Part shown: one piece after another, positions 57,801-64,000 of the stretch
Layout of the letters: each line of letters starts with the position of its first letter
Numbering within the stretch: the first letter of the stretch is position 1
Assembly (NCBI RefSeq): GCF_902635505.1
Contig: NC_045430.1
Coordinates: forward strand, 29,655,564-29,719,563
Source: Sarcophilus harrisii
Lineage: Eukaryota > Chordata > Mammalia > Dasyuromorphia > Dasyuridae
Direction of reading: 5' to 3'
DNA: 64,000 nt
Position numbers and translations under genes: made by a program
The notes under the pieces: model-generated
What the model was told of the DNA's origin: nothing
Databases searched by the model: none
What the model saw: the letters and a program-made list of their open reading frames with translations, nothing else

Positions 57801-60800
57801 GGAGAAGCAGGATAGTAGTGTCACAGAAGCCAAGGAGAAAAGGGGGTTTTAAAGAGGGCATGGTGTTAGATGTTGGGCATTTAGAGGAAGGAGTTAGTGA
57901 TTATATCAGTGATAGCCTTCCAGGATACCTTTCTGATAGAGAGGATGGGAGGTCAGACGGGAGCCTTGGTCACAAGGAATTAAATTGAGAATAGAGAAGG
58001 ACTTTGACCCACTACATGTACACAGTCCATTCAAAAAGGTATGACTGTGAAAACAGAAATAAAATAGCAACTAAAGAGGGCATCAGCATCAAATGAGACA
58101 GACTTTGAAGGCAGAGAGGGAAGAACCAGTAAAAAGGGAGAAATTGGACTAGTTGACCAGTTCTAGATCTGTGATTCTGTGACTTAGCATATACTAAGTG
58201 CTAATGTGTGTAATGCCCTATAGATATTTCCTTTCTTCATAGCTATTTTTTAGCACTATCATCTTTCAACATAAGGATATAATGGAGTCAGGAAAGTGGA
58301 ACCTGGAATATCTGAAACCTAGGTTGGTCAATTTAGTGAATATATCGAAGAACCAGACAGACAAATAACTATACAATTATGGGAGGATTGGGGAAGCCAA
58401 GGCTTTCCTAAAAGAAGCATTAAAGGTTAGGAGGGAGGAGTTAAAATCTTTACATACAAGATATATAATTTTCAACCTCAAAGTTAGGAAAACCTTTCCT
58501 CTGAAACATCCTGCTTCCATATTCAGAGAGAGAATTGTGGAGACTGAGTGTGGATGAAAGCATAGTACTTTCACCTTTTTTTGGTTGCTTGTGGGTTTTT
58601 TTTTTTTCTTGAGTTGATTTTTCTTGCACAAGATGACAAATGTGGAAGTGTGTGTTTAGAAGAATTACACATTTGCTGTCTTCAGGGAAGGAAAGGAAGA
58701 AAAATTTGCAACACAAGGTTTTGCAAAAGTGAATGTTGGAAACGATTTTATGTGTATTTAGAAAAATTAAAAGTTATTATTTAAGAAAATTAAAATTTCC
58801 CCGTCACCCAAAATGGTAACAAAAGATTTTCCCAATAAAGTCCTATTTAATCATGTCAGGAACAAATTTTTATTTTTGTACATTTTAATTGTATGACTTC
58901 AAGCAAGGCAGCTCTCTCAAACCTTCAGGGGCCCTTGTTAGAGGGGGTGAGAAGGAGAAGCAGGATAGTAGTGTCACAGAAGCCAAGGAGAAAAGGGGGT
59001 TTTAAAGAGGGCATGGTGTTAGATGTTGGGCATTTAGAGGAAGGAGTTAGTGATTATATCAGTGATAGCCTTCCAGGATACCTTTCTGATAGAGAAAGAT
59101 TGATAGGGGGAATTTACTCCTGTGAGATTTCCCTATTCCAGTGAAATTATCTGTTCCCTAATCCCAGTATTTGCTTAGATAATTCAGAATTGTCATTGAT
59201 TGTCCATCTAGGGTGTTCCCCAAATCTCAGTGCATTTTTAAAACTTAGCTTCAACAGCTTACAATTATACTAAGCCCATCTATGTGTCCCTCCTTTGTTA
59301 CATGCTGGCTGTGTAACAAGTCACTTAACCTCTAAGAGCTCTGGTTAATTCTCTGAGATCAGCACCTTCTCTGAATTGCTAAAAGGAGTTTCCTACCCTG
59401 GGAGTTCTGTATTCTGGTGAATCAAAGATTAATTCTGTAGCTATGTCTATCTGTATCCGACCTGTAGCCAAACTTTTTCCAGAAATTTACATTTAAATAT
59501 CTGTTTAAATTTCGAATCATATTTAGAACAAATATGAACTCATTGGCCCCATTCATTTACTCAGCATATAACTTTATTTCACAATCAGTTAGATGTCATT
59601 CTCATGGTACAAATCTAATCTTCAGTTATTTGGGTACATGAAATAACATTTGTAATGTTTTAAAATATTGATTTTATTCCAGATTTTGGATACAAAGGAT
59701 CTTAAAATAGAAAAAGTCGTGATTAATGGACAAGAAGTTCAATTCACTGTGGGTGAAAAGCAGAGCTTCAGAGGATCCCCACTGGAAATCGTTCTTCCTG
59801 TGGCACTGAGCAAGTATGGTCATCACTTTCCCTTGTAGTTCATAGAAAACAGGGTCTTAATTTTAGAAGAAAAAAATTTTTAAATGGGGGTGCTTGATTA
59901 TTTTGTTACTGTAACCTTTCTCACTTGTTGGTTTCTGGGTCAAATGGAAATTTCAGTAGTAAATGTAGGATTTTATGATAAGCCAAATGAACTTGAATTT
60001 AAAGATTTGAGATAGTTAAGTCAACAAATAAATAGCTTAGTAATAGTGGGAAGAAATTTTAAGAACATTTAAACCTATGGTCAAATTTTAAAGTAAAGTC
60101 AGAGGGGAGTTCATTTAAAATATATGAGCTGATGCCCGGAGAAAGAACTCTGGGAGATGACTAAAAACCATTACATTGAATTCCCAATCCCTATATTTAT
60201 GCCCACCTGCATTTTTTATTTCCTTCACAAGCTAATTGTACAATATTTCAGAGTCTGATTCTTTTTGTACAGCAAAATAACGTTTTGGTCATGTATACTT
60301 ATTGTGTATCTAATTTATATTTTAATGTATTTAACATCTACTGGTCATCTTGCCATCTGGGGGAGGGGGTGGAGGGTAAGAGGTGAAAAATTGGAACAAG
60401 AGGTTTGGCAATTGTTAATGCTGTAAAGTTACCCATGCATATATCCTGTAAATAAAAGGCTATTAAATTAAAAAAAAAAATAAAATAAAATAAAATAATA
60501 AAATATATGAGCTGGAAGCAATCTCAGAAATCATTTAGTTCAACCCCCATTTTACAGCTAAGGAAACTGAGTGTTTAGTTGTATAGCTGTGTGGTAGAAC
60601 CAGGATTAGAACCTGGGTCTCTTGATTTCCATCCCAATTCATTGCCATTTCTGGCTGTTGTCGAGTTCATCCTTCCACAATTCTTCTGTTTCACTGATAA
60701 AAATATTCATGTATGATCAAACTACCAGCTGGACTCATTTCCCTCTTTTCATTGTGAAGATTAAAGCCACCTGAGTTCCCTTTTTCCACACCCACTCTCT

Positions 60801-63408
60801 GCTCCTTTCTAGTTACAGAAAAGGTCTCCTCCCTCACATTGTCCGATCTTCCCTCTCTGTGCGCTTAGTCCCATCTCTTCTACCTCTCCCAGGCCCTGGA
60901 TCTGGCGGCACTCATTGCCAGAGCAGGGCATGGTGGTACATGCCTGCAATCTTGGCTCCTGGTGAGGCTGAAGCTGCCAGATCTGTTAAGCTCAGGAATG
61001 CTGAGGTGCAGTGGGCCGGGTCGACCAGACGTAGGCACTATGTTTGCTATGAATGTGGTGAATTCCAGGGAACAGGTGAACCACGCCAATGAATAGCCCC
61101 CATATTTCCAGCCTAGACAAGATGGGTAGAGCCAGCCTGTGAGGAAAATCATCCCCTTACTGTCTATTCATTTTTACAACTTTAATTTTTAAATGAATAA
61201 AAATTAACTTTCTCTCCCTTCTACTTCCTTCATCCCTTAAAAAAAAAAGAAAAGAAAAGAAAAGAAAATCAACCTTTATAATAAATACACATAGTCAAAC
61301 AAAACCAGTTCCTACATTGGCTTTGTCCAAAAAATATACATTAGGGTGTCCCAAAAATCATGGTGTAGTTTTAAGTTACTAAAACTATTAACAGCTAAAA
61401 CTTCCTTGTCACTTTTGGGGTACTCTGTATGTCTGTACCTGAACAAAAATTAATTTCCTCTCTTCTACTTTTTTCACTTCTTAAAAGACTAAACCCTTAA
61501 AATAAATATGCACAGTCAAACAAAACCAGTTCCTACATTGACTTTGTCCAAAAAATATATACAGTGATGTCCCAAAAGTGTAGTTTTAAGCTACTAAAAC
61601 TGTTACACCAAAACTACACCGTCACTTTTGGGACACTCTACCTCAGTCTGTATTTTGAACCCATCACTTTTTTTGTTTGGAGCTGGATTGCCTGCTTCAT
61701 TATGGATTCCCTGGACGTGGCCTGAGTTGGCCATTGCATTGATCGTAGTTGTTAAGCCTTTCAAAGTTTTGTGTCCATATGATGTTGTGGTGCAGATTTT
61801 TTCTCCTGATTTTGCTCATCTTCCTCTGCATCAGTTATTCGCGTCCTCCTAGATTCCTCTGAAACCATCTCCTTCATTATTTCTTATGTCACAGTGGTAT
61901 TCCATCATATTCATATACCATAATTTGTTTAGTTATTCTCCAATTTTGGGGTATTCCCTTAATTTCCTTTGCCACCAAAAGGGGGAGGAAACAGCTATAA
62001 ATAATTATATTTTTCATTTTTATGCCCCTTGAATCTCTTCCCTCCCTGACTTCTGTCTACCCATAGACATGCTCAGGCTTATGCACTCTCAAGGAAATTC
62101 TGCTTTTGGTTCTTCTTCCCTGCTCCCATACTGGGTTCTGTGACTTTGACTGTTTGTTTCACTTGTAACAAAGTAGTTTACTCTCAGTGCCTCGAGTTCC
62201 TTTACACCCCTTCTCTTCTCAGGAGCCTGGCTTCTGTTCCCACCCCTCGAGTTGGACTTCCCTCTCAGAAGTCACCACTAACTTCCTTCTAATGGTCAAG
62301 TCCGCAAGCTACCCTTCAAGTTCTCACCGCCTTGACCTCTCTACAGCCTTCAGTATTGTTGGCCACATCCCCTTAGTGAATCACACCTCTTCCCTTGGCT
62401 CCAGAGACACAGACCTTCCTGGGTGGGCTTGGTCTGATCCCTGAGCGGGCCTGCTCCGGCAGAAGTCACAGTTTCAATGAGAGGGCGAGGGGTAGATCTC
62501 GATAATGCTTCCCGTAATTAGCTAGCAGAGCTTTCTGCACATTTGTTGGCTTGCACTGAGTGCTGCTTGATGCCCTAAGAATCTGCTTTCTACAGAAGGA
62601 ATGATCCAAGCATGGTTTCTTCTTTCTTTCACTTTGAATGTAGCATAGAGCCATATGCAGAGGGGACTCCTTCGTGTTTGCTTTGGGCCGTAAGGAAGTT
62701 TGGTTTTAATTCTTACTGGTGGGTGGTAAATCATGATCAAACATTATTATTCCTGCTTAATCTTTCCTATGTGGCAGGGATTCCTTACTTTTCTTGAGAC
62801 ATGGACCCCTGTGGCCATCCAGTGAAGCCTGTGAAACCTTTCTCAGCGTTATGCTTTTAAGTGCATAAAAAAGTTTATGGGATTACACAGGACATAATTA
62901 TAGTGGAAGATAGTTATCCAAATATCTAAAAATTAGGTTCATGCACCCACCTAGGGCTAAGAATCTCTGTGGTTTGATCATTCTCCAATTTTTGCACTTA
63001 ATAAAAAATGGAACTGAAATTTAAAGAAATTCCTGATGTGGGGCTCTCCCAAAAGAGACATCCCCTGGAAGCCCCTTTTCTGATTCTCCCTGCAAAAGGA
63101 CTTAAGTGCAGTTTCGAAGGGTCCTTTGGGGTTTGAGGTTGTTTTTTGTTTTTTTTTAATGAGTTGGAATGTTTCAAAAGCTATCATGCTAGCTTAGTAG
63201 TTATGCTCTCAGTCCCAGAGTTCTTTTCTAGCTGTGGCCACATCGCAGCTATAGGCCCTTCATATGTGTACGTTTTGTTTGCTGCAGAAAACAAGAAGTG
63301 GTTGTAGAGATTTCCTATGAGACGTCCCCCCAGTCTTCAGCTCTGCAGTGGCTCACTCCTGAACAGACGTCTGGAAAGAAACATCCCTATCTTTTCAGCC
63401 AGTGCCAG
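51701..63408 (+). CDS. LTA4H: Leukotriene A4 hydrolase, 5' portion (coding exons 1-3 of a gene that continues beyond the window)
   Basis: LTA4H is a cytosolic zinc enzyme of the M1 family. It hydrolyses the epoxide of leukotriene A4 to make the inflammatory mediator LTB4 and is also an aminopeptidase acting on peptides such as Pro-Gly-Pro. Joining 51701-51859, 59683-59813 and 63288-63408 gives 411 nt, or 137 codons, with an open frame across both junctions. The product aligns residue for residue with the N-terminus of human LTA4H as I remember it, including the shared strings [41 protein letters not shown] and HPYLFSQCQ. This is the N-terminal beta-sandwich domain; the HEXXH zinc site lies beyond the window. 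The start is the ATG in a good Kozak context (gagccATGG) and matches the human start. Introns are 7.8 kb and 3.5 kb with GT-AG ends. No disruption is seen, so the gene is probably functional. Confidence 0.96.
51897..51932 (+). repeat. (CCCTCC)n hexanucleotide at the start of LTA4H intron 1
   Basis: About five tandem CCCTCC units begin about 40 bp after the exon 1 donor. The other strand is GGGGAG-rich and can form a G-quadruplex. Confidence 0.9.
51990..52375 (-). repeat. Four spaced copies of a MIR-like CCTCAGTTTCCCC motif
   Basis: ctcagtttccc occurs at about 51999, 52089, 52199 and 52316, roughly 90-117 bp apart. At least two copies are followed by atctgtaaagt or atctgtatagt, and one by agaggtcccttacagctcc, as in MIR tails. 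They may be MIR relics or a small local duplication series. Confidence 0.5.
52376..53253. other. Pyrimidine-rich intron sequence
   Basis: C/T-rich LTA4H intron 1. ORFs across 52359-53073 overlap on both strands, with no domain, and are not coding. Confidence 0.55.
53254..53420 (-). mobile_element. Non-L1 LINE tail or SINE fragment
   Basis: gttactgtttgtcttttatg, then gtgaactggatttaagggag and cacacaggtagcaagggtct. Confidence 0.45.
53661..53829 (+). mobile_element. hAT-type MITE, family B
   Basis: It starts with cagacttctcaaactttttc and ends with cacagtttaagaagctgg. The centre is caaacatttattgacaataa. Confidence 0.7.
53830..54785. other. Anonymous LTA4H intron 1 sequence
   Basis: 53985-54090 is an inverted MIR relic. 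The rest has no recognised feature. Confidence 0.45.
54786..55340 (+). mobile_element. L2-like segment whose first 120 bp recur downstream
   Basis: 54800-54915 (taattaatcttaattggcc, gagttcaaacttggtattca) has a diverged second copy at 55454-55570. The remainder resembles L2 (cttgtttattctcaaatttc; ccttgaagccttcccaaacc). Confidence 0.5.
55454..55570 (+). repeat. Diverged second copy of the 54800-54915 segment
   Basis: taattcatcttaattggctc, aagttcatacttgatcttca and gtccagcctt align in order with the first copy at about three-quarters identity by eye. Confidence 0.6.
55571..56169. other. Anonymous LTA4H intron 1 sequence
   Basis: 55745-55800 is an inverted L2 end (gtacagagagcattgtgcta). The rest is unassigned; the minus ORF at 55882-56157 has no known domain. 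Confidence 0.4.
56170..56285 (+). mobile_element. Mar1-type SINE, 3' part
   Basis: ctgagctggagaaggaaatg, then tctgccaagaaaaccctagg and aaagagttggaccgagcaac. Confidence 0.78.
56286..56759. other. Anonymous LTA4H intron 1 sequence
   Basis: 56520-56690 is possibly a decayed inverted L2. No gene seen. Confidence 0.4.
56760..56930 (-). mobile_element. Inverted MIR
   Basis: gttacagatggagaaactaa, then gcccagggtcactcagctac and gatttgcactcagatctct. Confidence 0.75.
57245..57465 (+). mobile_element. hAT MITE of MER5-like type
   Basis: gaccgtggatctcagagtgt and agaaagtttgagagccactt form imperfect terminal inverted repeats (CAGTGGTTCTCAAA type). Confidence 0.65.
57769..57942 (+). repeat. Exact 174 bp direct repeat, copy 1
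   Basis: From ccttcaggggcccttgttag to ctttctgatagaga it is identical, base for base, to 58922-59095. An open frame runs through it ([20 protein letters not shown], then [20 protein letters not shown]). I recognise no protein, and the frame alone is weak evidence of coding. Confidence 0.97.
57943..58494. other. Unique sequence between the two repeat copies
   Basis: Purine-rich in places. No recognised gene or repeat before the L1 fragment. Confidence 0.45.
58495..58800 (+). mobile_element. Old L1 3' end
   Basis: cttccatattcagagagaga, then gcatagtactttcacc, gaagaattacacatttgctg and caacacaaggttttgcaaaa. Confidence 0.78.
58922..59095 (+). repeat. Exact 174 bp direct repeat, copy 2
   Basis: Identical to 57769-57942 and displaced by 1153 bp. 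The flanks differ on both sides, so the duplicated block is sharply bounded. Confidence 0.97.
59096..59682. other. End of LTA4H intron 1
   Basis: 59265-59345 has a weak MIR-like stretch (tgctggctgtgtaacaagtc). The intron ends with a T-rich tract and ag at 59681-59682. Confidence 0.5.
59683..59813 (+). CDS. LTA4H: LTA4H coding exon 2
   Basis: The acceptor is a pyrimidine-rich stretch ending in attccag and the donor is gtatgg. At 131 nt the exon ends in phase 2, leaving AA of a lysine codon to be completed by the first base of exon 3. Its peptide reads [20 protein letters not shown], then a segment ending in PVALSK, which matches human [20 protein letters not shown] and PIALSK. Confidence 0.95.
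59814..60115. other. Start of LTA4H intron 2
   Basis: AT-rich. Nothing recognised. Confidence 0.5.
60116..60514 (+). mobile_element. Young 5'-truncated L1 with 16 bp target-site duplication, in LTA4H intron 2
   Basis: TAAAATATATGAGCTG is exact at 60116-60131 and 60499-60514. The insert is nearly identical to the L1 tail at 10507-11025, including ctgattctttttgtacagc, the G-rich tract and acccatgcatatatcctgta. Confidence 0.93.
60520..60650 (-). mobile_element. Inverted MIR
   Basis: ccattttacagctaaggaaa, then agaaccaggattagaacctg and ggtctcttgatttcc. Confidence 0.75.
60923..61135 (+). pseudogene. 7SL RNA (SRP RNA) pseudogene with internal deletion
   Basis: gcagggcatggtggtacatg matches the 5' domain of 7SL. 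It continues through cctgcaatcttggctcctgg, gaggctgaagctg, aagctcaggaatgctgaggt and gcagtgggccgggtcgacc, then the S domain (aggcactatgtttgctatga, tggtgaattccagggaacag). It then jumps to the far side of the S domain (gtgaaccacgccaatgaata) and the 3' Alu-domain strand (ccagcctagacaag). Roughly 70-90 nt of the S domain are missing. No A tail or target-site duplication is obvious. Confidence 0.8.
61340..61428. mobile_element. Mariner-type MITE, copy 1
   Basis: The left end agggtgtcccaaaaatcatg and right end cttgtcacttttggggtact are inverted repeats. A TA follows the right end, as in mariner insertions. Confidence 0.75.
61562..61640. mobile_element. Mariner-type MITE, copy 2
   Basis: The ends cagtgatgtcccaaaagtg and ccgtcacttttgggacactc are inverted repeats about 79 bp apart overall. 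Less decayed than copy 1 at its right end. Confidence 0.78.
61986..62184. other. Anonymous intron 2 sequence
   Basis: Nothing recognised. Confidence 0.4.
62185..62445 (+). mobile_element. L2 fragment of the reverse-transcriptase region
   Basis: The + frame reads [20 protein letters not shown], then [13 protein letters not shown] and [11 protein letters not shown], a relic of the L2 RT motif LDLSAAFDTVDH. Confidence 0.78.
62446..62773. other. Anonymous intron 2 sequence
   Basis: No recognised gene or repeat. Confidence 0.4.
62774..62965 (+). mobile_element. hAT-type MITE, family A
   Basis: ggcagggattccttactttt at the left, acctttctcagcgttatgct in the middle and cacctagggctaagaatctc at the right. 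Confidence 0.7.
62966..63287. other. End of LTA4H intron 2
   Basis: No recognised repeat. It ends in a pyrimidine-rich tract and gctgcag before exon 3. Confidence 0.5.
63288..63408 (+). CDS. LTA4H: LTA4H coding exon 3
   Basis: The acceptor is gtttgctgcag and the donor is gtaaag. The 121 nt complete the split lysine codon and end in phase 0 on CAG. The peptide covers [28 protein letters not shown] and HPYLFSQCQ. The final SQCQ carries the glutamines equivalent to Gln134 and Gln136 of the human enzyme (numbering without Met), which lie near the active site; both are intact. Confidence 0.95.
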
Positions 63409-63439
63409 GTAAAGGAATCTCAGGATAGTTTGTCAGAGT

Positions 63440-64000
63440 CACTCAGCATTTATGAGGTGCCTGCTGTGTGTCAGGGATTGTGCTGAGCGCCAGAGGTACA
63501 GAGAAAGGCTCAGTCCCTGCTCCTCAGGAGCTCGTGGTCCGATGAAGGAGACAGCACGCAAACGGCTGTGGCCTAGCCAGCTGGAGGAAGGCCTTTGAAT
63601 TAAGGCTACGGGAAAAGAGGGTGGGCTTTGAGTGGCTCTTGAAGAAAGTTGGGATGCAGGGCCGAGGAGGGAGAGCACTCCGGGCATGGGGCAGAGCAAG
63701 AGAAAATACCTGGAAAAGGCCACTGTGGAAGGGTCCCAGTGCGCATGGGAGGGGAAAGGGTACAAGATGCATGAAGACAGAAAAGTGAGTAGCAAGTTGG
63801 GAAGGTTGCTGAACACCAGAGTGCTTTATGTTTGGTCTTTGAAATACTAGGGAGCCACTGAAGTTTGCAAAGGGGAAGCGTGGCAGAATCAAGTCCATGC
63901 TCTAGGAAGGTCCTGTGGGCAGTTGAGTGGTGGGTGGATTGGAGGGAGCCTGGAGGGGCTAAGGCAGAGTCTGGTGGAGGGGGATGGCCCTTTGGCAGCC
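63440..64000 (-). mobile_element. L2 LINE 3' half, inverted, in LTA4H intron 3
   Basis: cactcagcatttatgaggtg, then cagtccctgctcctcaggag, agcactccgggcatggggca and ctagggagccactgaagttt. It probably continues beyond the window. Confidence 0.75.

Larger units (their letters stand above)
61165..61985 (-). mobile_element. Old L1 3' region, inverted, carrying two mariner MITE copies
   Basis: The L1 landmarks are ttaactttctctcccttcta, agtcaaacaaaaccagttcc, ttggccattgcattgatcg, ctctgaaaccatctccttca and ttcatataccataatttg. The segment from about 61190 to 61428 is repeated, more loosely, at 61441-61640, and each copy ends with a MITE. Confidence 0.75.

Noticed and set aside
57782-59144. Two ORFs sharing [20 protein letters not shown] as paralogous exons
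   Set aside because: The shared peptide follows simply from the exact 174 bp repeat. No splice sites in a common frame or known domain support coding.
60859-61152. Overlapping ORFs at 60859-61152
   Set aside because: They read through the 7SL RNA pseudogene.

Overview
The window is vertebrate nuclear DNA from a mammal, most likely a marsupial and probably an Australian one. The evidence is the repeat mix: ancient L2 and MIR copies; many copies of a tRNA-derived SINE of the marsupial Mar1/WSINE type; L1 elements with marsupial-style 3' ends and G-rich 3' UTR tracts; a half-L1 (HAL1-type) element; and several hAT and mariner MITE families. Repeat family names are recalled from the sequence pattern, not searched.

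Only one protein-coding gene is supported. It is the 5' part of LTA4H (leukotriene A4 hydrolase) on the + strand: coding exon 1 at 51701-51859, exon 2 at 59683-59813 and exon 3 at 63288-63408. Together they give the first 137 residues, and the gene continues past the right edge. Its GC-rich promoter (about 51050-52010) carries CCAAT boxes and two ZNF143/THAP11-like motifs. About 0.6 kb upstream lies an intact tRNA-Asp(GTC) gene on the - strand (51052-51123). Beyond the tRNA's 3' end is an AT-rich minisatellite of eight units of about 56 bp.

Positions 1-50400 look intergenic: a mosaic of repeats with anonymous sequence between them. The ORFs there are repeat relics, low-complexity GA/CT tracts or chance. 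In human the neighbour on this side is ELK3, but I see no ELK3 exon. The best-resolved insertions are an L1 3' end with a perfect target-site duplication (10507-11025), an L1 inside an older L1 (24202-25041), an L1 followed by a solo retroviral LTR that was later split by another L1 (30628-32158), and a 2.5 kb HAL1-type element that splits a SINE (43525-46270).

Inside LTA4H, intron 1 holds an exact 174 bp direct repeat (57769-57942 and 58922-59095), a pyrimidine hexanucleotide array with G-quadruplex potential on the - strand, and several MITEs. Intron 2 holds a fresh L1 tail, a 7SL RNA pseudogene, and an L1 fragment whose mariner-MITE insertion was tandemly duplicated.
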